Assembly: GCA_012931725.1 (NCBI GenBank)
Contig: CM022955.1
Location: forward strand, 9,946,885-10,010,884
Length of the DNA: 64,000 nt
Direction of reading: 5' to 3'
DNA from: Litsea cubeba
Taxonomy: Eukaryota > Streptophyta > Magnoliopsida > Laurales > Lauraceae
A program made the translations under genes and the position numbers. The notes beneath the pieces are model-generated. The model was not told the DNA's origin and did no database searches. It saw only the letters and a program-made list of their open reading frames with translations. This document shows positions 34,621 through 51,630 of this stretch, piece after piece; within the stretch, counting starts at the first letter, position 1, and each line of letters starts with the position of its first letter.

Positions 34621-35402
34621 GATCTAAACCATTTAGTGTTTTGAGAAATAGAATCTATCTTGATAATCAGAGTTACAATGCTAAGACATATTACATAAAT
34701 AAGGTGGTCCTAGTCTAGCACAGTGGGGCCCATGAGGCGTGTCCACGACATTTGAAACAACTAAATTTTAGAATTCTTGTAATAGTTGAGTTCTAATGTA
34801 GCCAAAAGTAAGATATTTTCTGTTTTCGTGTGAAACTCTAGAGGGAAAAAATGGCTCTTAACAAAGAGGAAAGCCATCATCCCTACATACGGAGAAACGC
34901 ATAGGCGATCATCTTGAAGAATCCTAACGCTTAAAGGCGATCTTTGCATACAAGGAAGCCTGAATTCTTGTCTAGTATTGGCATTCTGTATTTGCTCCAA
35001 AATTCAGCTATGAACAAATATTTGATAGAGGATTCATGGCAAACTAACACCACCAATCGGGCCCTTTCTTCCTTTTTCACCTTAGTTTCACACAGCGAAG
35101 TATCAACATCTCTTTCTTACAAACTCTTCTTGACAAGTACTCCAATTTAGTTCTCCATGACAAGAACAACATAGAGACACTTAAGAAAAGTAGTTATCAT
35201 GTTCCATCATATGAAAAGTTTGTGAATCCTTTAGTTAGAACGAGATTCATTCATTATGGAAGACCTGTACAGACATTTAAATACATACTAAAAGGAAAAG
35301 CTACAGATGATGTGCAATTTCATTCACCATTGTTGTACGAAATGAAGGGGGAAAAAACTAAGTGCAGTTACTTTGCAAACAATTGCTTATGTTTCCTACT
35401 AC
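34621..35402. other. Intergenic / downstream of LONGIFOLIA remnant
   Basis: No recognised gene or repeat. It probably includes the 3' flank of the LONGIFOLIA-like gene, which was truncated by or adjacent to the Athila fragment. Confidence 0.5.
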
Positions 35403-40092
<4,690 letters not shown>

Positions 40093-42615
40093 TGAAATCA
40101 TTGGTTACAGTTTATGAAATTGGAATATCAGAAACTTTCAATTCTCAAAAACTAAGACAAGTTAGAAGAGGTTTGCCAAGCCAATGTAACACTCCATGCA
40201 TAGATATGATAGCAAAAGGATGGAGATGACCATGCTCTCTTCTTTTTTCTCTTTTCTTTTTTCTTCTTTTTTTTTATTCGAATCGTATTTTGAGCTCACC
40301 ATGCGTTGGCCAACCAGAAGAGCCACTTATAAGCTCACCACCAGCACATGTATGTTAGATGAGTACTGGGTAGTTTTTCCATCTGTACATTTATCCAAAC
40401 ATATGTGTCCTACTGATGAGTGGATCAGGAGCCAGGGCAAAATAGGGCCCCACCTGATGAAAGATATGCCTCACAGACATCTGTTGTGTGGGCAGGTCAG
40501 CATGGGCGGACCTAGGTGCTATGATGCCGGTGCGACCGCATCTGCGATAGTCAAGAAACTTCTGAAATAATATCTTAAAAAATCCTATTTTATTATTTAA
40601 CTTCTTAACTTGACCATTGCCCGCACCACCCAAATAAAAATCTTGGGTCCGCCATTGGCCAGGTGTGATCCCTTTGAAAGTAGGCCGTGTAGTGAGAAAT
40701 CAATTTTTTGGTATATTAGACAAGTCCAAAAGAAATTGCTCGTCAGTACTTGAAGACTGGTCATGTGAGTTAGAAACAGGTTTTTGGTACATTCGACAAG
40801 TCCAAAAGAAATTGCTAACCAACCGAGCAACGCCTGGTTCTCTAACTAGCGTCCTAATGGGCTTGAAGCCTGAGGCCTGAGTACTGTCCGATAAGGGACT
40901 TAAAGTTTCATACACTAAATTTGGGTCAATCCCCAGGCCGTTGGACAGTCGGAATCCTCAAACATCAAATTCAGCATCAGGCAGACTTAGGATGTGCCTT
41001 TAGACTCCTTTTAGCATGTCCATTTTAACTCCCAGAAAGAAGACAGCCAGCATATACCTATGGTACTCCTACTTGCCACTCCAAAAAATTAGAAAAAAAT
41101 TATAACATGAAAAAGTTGATCCTTTTTAAGAAGATACAGCCATTTTGAGGATGAATTGGCCTATAAAAGATGTTTTATTAGGATAATGAAAGACCAAAAA
41201 CACTCTTTTAAGGGCAAGGTTCACATAAGATAATTTTTGGTTAGGCAAATTTTGTAAATAACTATTGTAGGGTTTTGGCCATTCTAGTTTGTCGTAATTT
41301 TATAGATGAACATATCAAGAGTTACAAAGGAACAGACCAGCTTGCAACCTTGGAGCAAGACTATAATCAAATCTTACCCCATTCCAGACACTCAATCAAA
41401 TTATGTAAGGCCTTTTTTTATTCGCAAAATTGGACTATTGGTCAGGAATAGCACATCAAACTTGAAGACTGGAGGGGGATCTCTGGGCATGTGTGTGAGA
41501 TTTCAAGTGCACAAATCAGCGCTATTGTCAATTCAGAAATGGCTATTTGAGCATCAAGTAGTTGATTTGTTTGAGTCAATGATGCCATGGCAAGTCGTCT
41601 CTTAAATTATCAAGTTAACTGTTTCAATTTGTAACATTCCCATAGAGTGGCCTGGAGCCACAATCTCTCTTATTATTGCAACAAATGGCCTTTCCTTTTC
41701 AAAAGATATGTTTCCAGATGATCAATTGCAATGCAGGAATAACTTGGGGATGTCATTGTAAAAAAATTACTTTGGTATTAAAAAGAAAAGGTGGATCACC
41801 TTCTCAGCTGATCATCAAAAGTCAAAAGAAAAGAAACCCTGATCTAATTTCACCTCAAAACTGTTTTTTCTACCCAACTTACTCATTCCAATTGACTAAA
41901 ATCCTCATGGAAGACATAGAAGGAATGCTTGAAATATCCTAATCCCCTCACTAATTAAACTCTAAACACATATTCCTGACTCGGGTAAAATAGTCTCAGT
42001 TAGAGAAGAATCACTTGACAAACAACTGTAATACATTTCCCCTTCTTTTATTCCCCTGTTCAGATCCTCTGTAAATACAATTATTTACAGAGGCTTTCAA
42101 TGAACTGAGCAAATAGATCCTTGATTCACATAGAGAAGAACTAGTTAACAACTGTGAATACCCTCATTGAGAGCCTAGTATTCATTTATCATGAATTACC
42201 TCTGTTCAATCTAATCTGGTTTTTACATATTGCCTTTTTTTTATATTCCCTGTTTAGATCCTCTTTAAGTGCAAATCAATCATTTGAAGAAACTGATTCC
42301 CAATGAACTGAGCTAACTAACCGTCAGGTGAATGCAAAACAACTTCATTCAGCCGACTTTTTGAATCCAAAAATGATTCCTCCAAGGAAAAACACAGAGA
42401 CATGTAATGGTTAAACAAAAAAAAATTTTTTTACCATCATCTGTTGTTTCAAGAAAAGCCCAGACTAACAACAATGGTTACAGATCAGGAAAAAATAAAG
42501 TAAAATCATCTTTTATATTTGCAGAAAAAACAGGACAATATATACAAACAACCAAGAAAAGCTAAAAAGTTCAATAACAACATCTCAACGCCTATGCCCA
42601 TATTTCTTCAACCCT
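40093..42615. other. Intergenic region with small repeats
   Basis: I see no credible gene. It contains a hAT-type MITE (40498-40657), a tandem duplication of about 76 bp (TTTTTGGTAY, then GACAAGTCCAAAAGAAATTG, at 40707 and 40782), and an imperfect repeat of about 193 bp with TTCAGATCCTCTGTAAAT at 42062 and a related copy at 42255. The missing 5' exon of the LONGIFOLIA remnant would be expected here but I could not find it. Confidence 0.55.
40498..40657. mobile_element. Short hAT (Tip100-like) MITE
   Basis: The ends read CAGCATGGGCGGACCTAGG and, inverted, CAATGGCGGACCCAAGATTT, resembling the CAGTGGCGGA ends of Tip100-type hAT elements. Flanks GGCAGGTC and GCCAGGTG are a plausible imperfect 8 bp duplication. 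About 160 bp, non-coding. Confidence 0.5.
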
Positions 42616-43098
42616 CTAAAAGAAATTATTATGATCAATAGCAGCTTCTTTGTCCTTGTACAAGTGCTCATCTGAAATCTCCACCCTTAATTCAATACTC
42701 AGCGTATTAGACCCCGCAAAGTAGGCCTCTCGTGCTTTGCCACAGGCGAAAAGGGCAATCTTGTTCTTCAGAGCCTTAAAATTAGAGGGATGAAGACACA
42801 GCATTTTACCAAGCTTCTTCTTGATGCAATACTCGGACGTCTCAAGAGACAGAAGGTGGTGAAGATCTACTCTGAATGCAAAGGAAAAGAAATCTCGAGC
42901 TTCTCTAACAGCAACAAGAGCCGGATAGATTCCTCGCACGTAGCAGAGTCTCTTCTTGTCGAGTGTAATGCGAACGAAAGCGCCTGATGATTCTTCATCA
43001 ATTTCTTCAACTTCCCCGTACAATTCGTCAATTGATTTCCACATGACAGCATGATAATTGGACAGACGAGCTCTAAGACTATCGTTATACAACGCCAT
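42616..43098 (-). CDS. Intact single-exon ORF, 160 aa, unknown function
   Basis: The ATG lies in a good plant context (AATCCATGGCG) at 43098, and the ORF runs uninterrupted to a TAG at 42616-42618. The protein begins MALYNDSLRARLSNYHAV. It has an acidic stretch (EEIDEESSGAF, about residues 30-40), a basic mid-section, and no signal peptide, membrane segment or domain I recognise. The segment from about residue 45 to 85 is hydrophobic/aromatic and looks like a folded core. A TATA-like box lies about 65 bp upstream. It is the only undamaged long frame outside transposons, and it has balanced composition with no low-complexity bias, so I take it as a likely real gene or a recent gene copy. Chance or a single exon of a larger gene cannot be excluded. 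Confidence 0.6.
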   Translation of the reverse strand: MALYNDSLRARLSNYHAVMWKSIDELYGEVEEIDEESSGAFVRITLDKKRLCYVRGIYPALVAVREARDFFSFAFRVDLHHLLSLETSEYCIKKKLGKMLCLHPSNFKALKNKIALFACGKAREAYFAGSNTLSIELRVEISDEHLYKDKEAAIDHNNFF

Positions 43099-43162
43099 GG
43101 ATTTGCTTGCTGCTATCTTTCAATTCAATTGGTTTTTTTTTTTTTGTTTCTAGGGTACTGTG

Positions 43163-43168
43163 TTTATA
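43163..43168 (-). promoter_or_regulatory. TATA box upstream of the 160 aa ORF
   Basis: TATAAA on the minus strand, about 65 bp before the ATG. This predicts a 5' leader of roughly 30-40 bases. A poly-A tract (plus-strand T run about 43132-43145) lies between the TATA box and the start. Confidence 0.45.
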
Positions 43169-43795
43169 ATCATTTAACTTTCCTAGTTCGAATTGGATTT
43201 CAATCGACTTTGGAAAGTTCTAACTAATTCTTGTAGATTTGGAAAGTTTCCAAGTTGGGAAATTTCGACCGTTGCATTTAGAAATGGGTTTGGAATATAA
43301 CGGTTTGATATTTGATAATTTGAATACGAAAAGCTTAAACCGACAAGACCATTTAAATGGGTTTATACATGCAGCTTGGCCCAACCCATTTAAACGGGGC
43401 CCATTTATCTATGAGGTCCTTTATCTAATGAGATCCTTTAAGAGTGATTAACTACAATGGGGCCCATCTAATATTATCAACCACTTATCAATGGGGTCCA
43501 TTGATGGAAAAATCTCAGTGAGACCTAAGGGAGTGCATAATATCAACCTCTTTGGATCATCCTAACCCCTTCATTCATGGCCCTAAAATCTTTTTTTTTT
43601 CTTTAAATACATCCCTTGTTTTAATCCAATGTACAGTGTGTAAGGGGTGGATAAGTGTCGATTTTGGGCCAATGGCAATCACAGGGATAGTATGTGTGAG
43701 GGAGGTAACTTAACTATAGGTGAGTCAAGTGGCTTTGAAATAGATTGGACCACGAATAAGAATCATGTAGGCAGGGTGTGGGTGGGTGTGTGACC

Positions 43796-44170
43796 ATAGT
43801 TGTTAATTCTATTTCGGTCATCATTTCGATTTAGCATCCAAGGTGAAGTATTTTGGTATTTTGGAATTTGGCAAAAAATTTTGAAGTAACTTTTCGGAAT
43901 AATAAAAATTAAAAAAAATATACATATATATAATAGAAAAATAAAAATAAATTATAAATTATGCATGTTTCTTGATATGAATATTGAGAAAAAAAAAATA
44001 AAAAACAAAGTAAAAATTGTTCTACAAACCTAAATGGATCGGAATGGTCAGCCGAAATGGACCGGAATTCAAACCCTTTTTTTTTTTTGCCCTATTCCGT
44101 ATCGGCCGGAGGACCGGAACGAAAAATTTCGGCCATTTCGGACGAAATGAAATAAAATTGACAACTATGT
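43796..44170. mobile_element. Short inverted-end MITE
   Basis: Inverted ends ATAGTTGTTAATTCTATTTC (43796) and its counterpart ending ATTGACAACTATG (44170). The interior has TTTCGGCC and CGGAATGG strings and no ORF. A clear target duplication is not visible, so the superfamily (probably hAT) is tentative. Confidence 0.5.
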
Positions 44171-44717
44171 GTATGACCCTTGACTCCCTAGTAGATACCC
44201 ATGAAGATCATGAAAGAGATCCCAGTGGGGCCCACTTGGGGACACACCAAATTTTATATCCAACCGGTTTGTGATGATGGAGATACGAGCCCAAAAATCA
44301 ATGGTCATAAAACTTTGGACCTAAAATCCAATACCGAGATTAGTCCTTATGGGTGACAAACTGAGCCCGGTGGCTATTCTCTATCCCTCAAACCTAATCT
44401 ATTGAGAATAGTTTTCTCCCAGCCACATAAGTGTTCCATAACGACTTCTAAGGAGCTAGATTATAGGTCATCTCCAAAATTTATAATCCTCAGTAGGATT
44501 TCAAACCTCCTGAAGCAATTGAAAAAAAAAATCTGAAGCACTTGATCAGTTCTCGAAAGGTTTCGGTTCTGATTCCACCATGGACCCAGACTAGAACCAA
44601 CTCGTTTACATTCCTAGTTTGGATTGTGGACCCTTTTGACCCAATTGTGGGTCTCATTATGAATGACTGGGCTTCAATGAGGCTCCGGTGGTCTGCATCA
44701 GGCATGCAAGGCCTCTT

Positions 44718-45630
44718 CAGGGGGCGAACCCATGAATAGTTGACCTGGGGCAGTTGCCCCATGTAAAATTCAAATTTGCTACATATATGAATGGGCTTGG
44801 TCATGTCCCGCATATATCTAAAAAACAGTTATCCCATATCTAAATCTTGTGATCGCTCCATGTCACAAAACCTTAGTGAAAACACTCCTCTTTTCTTTCG
44901 ACATCTTCTCCTCACCGAATATCAGATCTTCTTCGCGCCATTCTTGTTCGACATTTTATTTCTACTTACAGTCCAAGACACTCTTCGTGCCGATCGAGCT
45001 TCTCGTTGCTGGTCATCTCGTAGTTAGTCTCTCTCGCATCAAATAACCATAACTAAAGCAATCTCCCTCCCTCCTCGATCATAATCACTTTATACCTAAA
45101 TATGAACCCTTAATCTCATCCTATTTTCAAACCCTAAATCCCCAAGTCCTAATCCATACTCTAAGACCTAAATCACCAAATTTGAGCATGTCTACAAGTT
45201 CGAAGATGACCAAACCACCATTGGACACACTTTAATCTTCAATTCATACATAAATCAGGCCTTAAGGTCCATATGTTCGGATAACTTGAGTTACATTCAA
45301 GTGGAAAATTTTTCTTTTTTGCCATGAGCCGATGACTAATTATATGAAATTATTTTTATAGTTAATAAGGTAAATGTAGGCAACCAAATTTCTTAGATCT
45401 AAATAGAACCGGAATCCAAATTGGGTAATTGGATGCTCACCCAATCACCGTCTCAGGGCATCCAAACGCCTAGGATTAAAGGAGATGTTTTCTTAGGCTG
45501 TTTTGATGATGATGAGTTGATGATCACCTGAATTTGGGAGACGTAGTGGAAAGACCCTTCTATTGGGTATGAGATTTGAGCATGGAAAAAGTCTAGCCCC
45601 ACCCAAATAAAAATCATGGGTCCGCCACTG
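44718..45630. mobile_element. Putative non-autonomous Tip100-like hAT
   Basis: Left end CAGGGGGCGAACCCATGA at 44718; the right end at 45630 is the complement of CAGTGGCGGACCCATGATTT. About 0.9 kb, non-coding. The flanks GGCCTCTT and GCCCTTTC match at only five of eight positions, so the boundaries or age are uncertain. Confidence 0.45.
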
Positions 45631-45859
45631 GCCCTTTCAAATGGTCCTGTTGTGGCCTATTTAGGTTGGGCTGGTCCTTGCTTGACTCAGACCCTAATCT
45701 TTATTAGAATTCCCATAGGAATTTGTCGTGTTAGGGTTTCTTGGACATGATGTGACCATTTTGTCCCTGGCATTTGCAAATACTATATGTTTCTTCACGA
45801 GCATTTCAAAATTCTAGCCACTTGAAAGGTCTCAAAATGACCTTCGGGAATTAAGCAAT

Positions 45860-45881
45860 GGGGAGTTCTATTGGCACCACG
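45860..45881 (+). repeat. MULE left TIR
   Basis: The first 22 bp are identical to the reverse complement of 52540-52561. Beyond that a looser match continues (GCTATTCTCGCCGCA against GTTCTCTTCCCACCGCA). Confidence 0.93.
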
Positions 45882-46375
45882 TTTTTTGCTATTCTCGCCG
45901 CATTTCTCTCCACACCGATGTACAAAATAGGTTTTTTAACAGTTTTTTCTCTTTGCACCCGTCAATATACCGAAATTACCCCTTTCATTTACAACTCATC
46001 TCATCACTTCTCTTCTCTTCCCACACATCTTCACCATCATTTTCTCTCCTCTCTATTGAAACTTTCATCAGACAAACTCTTCTTCTATCCATTTTGACCC
46101 ACATTCTGGCTGGAAGATTAGCTCAGTGAAAGGATACAAGCACATAAGGAAGAAAGGATGAAGCTGATGTTGTAGTCACCTCGATTTTAGTCAAAGGTAT
46201 CACCTTCCTTCTTCCCCATTGTCATTGTGCTATTTTCTCAAATAGGTCATTGTAGCAACTATTGTGTGCATCTTAATATGTTCAAAGGGACATAATCACA
46301 CGTCTTATTCGCTCAAAAATGATTTTTCTGCACTGGTTGCAGTTGTTCAATCTTTTTTTTTCATTGTCGCGATAT

Positions 46376-46562
46376 GTTCGGTTCTGAAACTTCGAACATT
46401 ACCCAAATGTTCGAATATAAAATTTCGAACATTTTCAGAATGTTCGGATTCTAAAGTTCGTGCAATCCAGAATTGTTCGGCACATAATGTTCGAACATTT
46501 TAGGAATGTTCGTATATTACATTTCGAATAATTCTGACTTGTTCGAACACACAGAACCGAAC
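46376..46562. repeat. Six-unit 33 bp dyad array, left end of MULE
   Basis: The CG of each GTTCG or CGAAC half-site is at 46379, 46393, 46412, 46426, 46445, 46459, 46478, 46492, 46511, 46525, 46544 and 46558. Spacing is exactly 14, 19, 14, 19 and so on, a 33 bp period with six units. Each unit is roughly GTTCG, twelve bases, CGAAC. The array lies in a probable 5' UTR intron of the PMD gene (donor about 46197, acceptor before 46608). Confidence 0.95.
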
Positions 46563-46610
46563 ACTTGTAAAAAAATTTAATTTAATCACTCTTTATCTAA
46601 TATTTCAGAA

Positions 46611-48590
46611 ATGGATAGGCCAAGCAGTTCCAGAGTAAGGCCGACGACTTCCAATAGGAGACGCCGTCGAATAACTGAGGAGGTTGTAGAAGAACCAAGG
46701 GAACCAAAATATGATTCGGAAGGAGGCAATGAAGAAGAAGGAGCTCCTGTTGAACAACATGAAGAAGAAGCTGCTGTTGAACAAGAAATAACTGCGGGGC
46801 CAGAAGATCGTTCTTTGCTGCCCAGTTTCAACACGCACATAGCTGCATACATTTGGCATTCACAGGTACGTACTTTTTTTTGTTTTTCTCTTTATGTTAC
46901 ATAAAACTCAACGTAATTGTTACATTCTTTAATAATGTAATATTTTCGGAATGCAGGAACGGGCCCTGCTGAAGTGTTTGAGCCATGGACAAAAATACCA
47001 CACTGGACGTTGAATGAAAGCAACAGGTTCAGAGAGTTGGTGGATAGATCTAATTTGAGTCCACTCATCACAGCATCCTACCGCTTTGTTAGTAAGATTC
47101 TTGTCTCTTGTTTTGTGGAAAGGTGGCAACCTGAAACAAACACTTTCCACATGCCGTTCGGTGAAATGTCCATAAGTCTAGATGATGTTGCCACCATACT
47201 TGGGATCCCGGTGACTGGTCATTCTGTTGCTTATAATGGTAGAATGTCATTTTAAGATGCTCATTCGCTCCTTGTTGACGCTTTGGGAGTCCATCCAAAT
47301 GAGGCAAATGATGAGCTGCAGCAGGTTCGGGGCCAATCTGTAAGATTGGAGTGGCTAAGAGGGAGGTTCTCTTTAATAACCGATGAGGATGGAGATGACA
47401 TGATTGATTGTGCAGTGAGAGCATATCTTCTGTATTTATTAGGCTGTACATTATTCGCGGACAAGAGTGGCACATGTGTGCCAATTATATATCTGACGTT
47501 GTTGACAGACTTGTCAAGTGTCCGTACATATGCATGGGGTGCCGCTGCTCTGGCTTATTTGTATCAACAGTTGGGATTGGCTACCCGTAAGGAAGTTAAA
47601 CAGATTGTTGGATATCTTACACTGCTAGAGGCGTGGATTTTTGAGCATTTCGAGTGTTTCGCTCCAACGTCCAATATTTTATATGGAGTCACCCAACCCC
47701 GAGTGTATCGCTGGCTCACTCTTAGGGAGACTACTGCTCCCCTACAGGCACTGCGAGAGCGGCTTGATTATATGAGTGCAGATGAGGTACTAAAAAATCC
47801 TTATTCATGACTTACTAAAAATTCTCTGTAGCATAATGAAATTTCTTATAATTATTTTGGTCATGCAGGTCACATGGGATCCTTATCGCGATATTAGGCA
47901 GCAACATCCATTTAATCAGGTCGCCTTCTATTGTGGGTGCATTAAGTCCTTTGACGTTGTTGAGCCCTATCATCCAGATAGGATCCTGAGGCAGTTTGGT
48001 AGGGTGCAGACTATTCCTCCACCCCCATTAATCCCAATTCGTGCTACACGAGGCCCGATTGCAAATGCATATCATATGGCATATCAATATTTTGATCAAG
48101 TATGGGAAAGATGGAATGATCACCTACTGTCTGGGTTGAATCGAAGCGTTCCAGTTCGATGTCCATCTGATTGTGTACCACAATACATGGCTTGGTACGC
48201 ACGAGTGTCATGGAGGCTGCTTCAAAACCCTAACTCCCAATCAGCTTTTCGCCCACATCCTCGAGATGCACAACATAGTGCAAACATTGATTATGAGATG
48301 GTATGGTTAGTTGAGCAATATTTCACATTTTCTTTTTAAATATTTCGATTGAATTAATGAATTAAACATCTTACTTGTAGCGTAATGCGGGTGCGTTGTG
48401 CATCCTTGATAGAGTCATGGAGAGGGGCCAAGATGGATGGATTGATGACCCACATGGTATATACACTCACATCGAGCAGGCTGCACATGTGCTGCGTGGA
48501 ATGACCATTGAAGAGGTGGAGCGCACAGTTCGACACCCCAGCATGACTGCTCGTTCTTATGCACGCAGGCACCGTAGGAACAGTAGCTGA
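46611..48590 (+). pseudogene. Plant mobile domain (PMD) protein gene of the MULE
   Basis: The PMD is a plant domain shared by transposons and by host MAIN/MAIL-type proteins. Exon 1 is 46611-46865 (MDRPSSSRVRPTTSNRRRRR, then an acidic stretch and SFNTHIAAYIWHSQ). Exon 2 is 46957-47786 (ERALLKCLSHGQK, FVERWQPETNTFHMPFGEM, DDVATILGIPVTG). Exon 3 is 47869-48300 (VTWDPYRDIRQQHPFNQVAF, RQFGRVQTIPPPP). Exon 4 is 48381-48590, ending RRHRRNSS and TGA. Splice sites are GT-AG and phases join. Lesions: one base missing in the A run near 46990 (frame changes from HGQK to IPHWTL) and a TAA at 47253-47255 where CAA is likely ancestral. The rest is open. Domain order and length fit PMD proteins annotated as phosphatase 7 long-form homologs, but there is no phosphatase domain here. 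Confidence 0.88.
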
Positions 48591-48910
48591 TTTCATTTTA
48601 GAAGATGACCAGTTACTTTAAGACAATCATTTATTTTGTTTACATTTTGGTTACTTTTATGGTGTGTTCTTTTATGGGTTGGAACATGGTTGTAATCACA
48701 ATATTTGGATCATGGTTGTTTACATTTGGAAAATGGTTGTAATCACAATTTTGTTGAACATGGTTGTACGGACAAAGTTGAAAAGAACTCAACTTGCATA
48801 TTCTAAATTAAAAATGTTGTCCTTTCATTTTGGATCTTATGTTAGAGAAATACATGAACTCTGCCAACAATGTGGCTAGAGAAATACATGGAAAAAAAAA
48901 TACAATCTTC
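48591..48910. other. Intergenic gap between convergent MULE genes
   Basis: About 320 bp of 3' UTR-like sequence with an irregular repeat of ACATGGTTGTAATCACAAT-like strings (48682-48775). No ORF is credible. Confidence 0.6.
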
Positions 48911-51630
48911 TCAATCCAATGAGACAGTCTCACAGGTTGCTACATCTGGACTTATAATCTCTTTAAAATGCCTGATTCGATCTTCGTATGCTAATTCCCA
49001 TTGGCTAGTGCAAGGATGACGGAATTCTTTCCACTTATTGGCAATGGGTGGTACAAGATGATCTGGGATCATGAAAACCTACAAAAAAATAAATAAACCT
49101 GTTAATACTTTAACATATTGTAATTAAATAAAAAAAAGTCAATTTTAGTTTTCAATACCTGAACGAAATGGCAAGAATTAACAAAACCTATCGCTATCTC
49201 AAATCGAGTAGATAAAGGCAATGGTGGTGACCTTAGAGGAAGAAAGGTTAAACATTGTGCGATGCTAAAGTAAAATAAGATCAAGTTGTAACGAGATGCG
49301 ATAAGATGCCCCATGTCAGGCATAGTCAACCAATGCTTGTACGAAGGATTATCCTCATAGTAAGATAGTGTCTCAATGAGTTCTTCAACTCTGTTTTCCA
49401 CTCCGTATAACTGCTTGTAATGTTCTACATGGTGCAGCAACTCATGCAAGAGTTCTCTCCGAACCTGTCTCCATCCATCTTCAGTATGGCCAATCAAAGC
49501 AGCAATCGATCTAAAACCACAATTACCATCGGCTGCAACATCTTTGATAAGGCCTACAAAAGGCCTTAATCCTTCTGAGAACTGAGCAATATAAGAACTG
49601 GCATTTTTTAGATCTTGTTCTCACAACTCTAGGCTTTTCTTTTTTTCTGTTCCAACGGTGCCTTAACCATAATGGGAGAAGGTGAGTGACTGTCCTGTGC
49701 AGATTGAACCAACTCAAAAGCACTTGGCTCCCTTTTGGTGGATGTATCAATCCTAATGCGTGGTCGCCCACGGGTTCGGGACTTTGCTTCTGGTTCTAAC
49801 AAGAATGTACTGTCAGGCTTTGATAACTCCCTCATCTTCTTTAAGAGTTGTAGTTTTCTTGTTTGATCAAATTCATTAAGCCTCTTTTCAAGTAACTCTA
49901 ACTCCGTCTTACAGTCCAACTCCATATTATAGCTCAAAACGGTACTCGGAATCATGTCAAGCTTGACCCAATGCGGATGTATACACTAAAGGGGAATTGG
50001 CCGTCCTTCTGAAACATATATAGCAATCTCATGCGCACATGGTAACCCATGTGTGGAACGGATAATACATCCACATGCAATCTTATCGATTCCAACCAGA
50101 TTTGATCTCTTAGTTTCTGCCAAAATCTTTTCCAAGGCATTTCGTGATATGTTCCCACGAAGCTCTTTAAATTCAGAGGGCTTGAAACTGTGTTGCACTA
50201 TTGTCTTGCTCTTCTCGAATGAAGCTTTAATACTTGTATGCTGTAGTTCAAGCAAGCTGTGTGTTTTTGCCCAATTTGTCTCAAAAGTACCCTGAGATGA
50301 TCCAAGTTGTCTCTTCAACTGTGAATGTGAAGACTCAGCCCTATATAAACAACATAATAATTAATAATGCATTATATATAAATACGCATAAAGCATCAAT
50401 TCATCCAAATTAAAGTATAAGACGTACCTGTTTGACTTAGTATTCCCAAAATGCATGCATTTATCAACCCACGCAGATACAAATCGGTCCTTGTATTCAT
50501 CTAACCAACTCTCCTTGACGTACTGATTTGCTGATGGATATGTTGTGAACTCTTGGTTTAGCTTACGCAGATGATCAATATACTCTTCTTCTGTGGAGGC
50601 ATGGACCAACATATTCCAATGCAATATAAATCTATCCCACTTCTCCTTGGTCTCAAACAATTTCTTACATTTTGCTAGGACATTCTTATTTATGTGCCAT
50701 TTGCATAATAGATGCCTTGCATTAGGGAATATGGTGTTGATGGCTTTTAGTAGTGCCAATTCTCTGTCTGTGACAATAACATCTGGAAGAGCGTCCTCAC
50801 CAATGAGAGAACGTAAAACACCCAAAGCCCATGTATAGTTGACTTCGCGTTCGGCTTCCATGTAAGCAAAACACACAGAGAAAGTCATATCTGTTGAAGT
50901 CACTCCTACAATCTCCAGTAAGGGCATGCGATACCAGTTTGTTTTGTAAGTGCAATCCATTATTAAGACATGAGGAAATGACCGCAACAACTGTATGCTT
51001 GTTGGATGCGCCCAAACCAAATCGGTAACAACGTCACTGTCCTCATTGTTCCTATGACATTCAATGTACTTATGCTCTGTCAACTTTCCCATCAATTGTT
51101 GCATCTGTGTTCTCCCACCCCGCTCAACAACTCTGTGCCTATGACGTGCATTGTAAATGGTCTTCATTGTAGTCACATTTAAGGCACTTCTTTGTTTTAA
51201 TGTAACTAGAACATCTTTTGGTCGTACCATGCTCTTAGACATATCAACCATCAATTTTGTTTCCTCTTCTGTTAGTCTCCCTGCGAATGAATGACCCTCT
51301 AGATACTCTGCAGCAGAGTGATTATGTACACCACATGCAACTTCCAACATCCAATCATCAAAAGTGTCAAGCTTCTTGCCCTTTAATGTAAAAGGGCATC
51401 CACATTTCTTCGATCATGTTTGCTTGATCTTCTTTTTAGTAGGCACCTCGTCTTTGGTCTTACAATGCTTGAATTGGTCACTTCTCTCACATGCTAGGAC
51501 AACCCTAGCTTTGACTCCAGGCCTTGCAGCATTTGACACCTTTCTGACAATGACAAAACCATTTCTTTTACCCACATCACGAGCCCAATTCACTAATGCA
51601 TCTCGGCTGTGAAATATCTAAACACATAAC

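Noticed and set aside
46376..46562. Regular short repeats that could be taken for a CRISPR array
   Set aside because: The 33 bp units diverge throughout with only half-sites conserved, there are no unique spacers or cas genes, and the setting is a plant transposon.
46611..48590. PMD gene as a host MAIN/MAIL or phosphatase 7 gene
   Set aside because: It lies inside the MULE TIRs, is paired with a transposase, has no phosphatase domain and carries lesions. Transposon origin is simpler.
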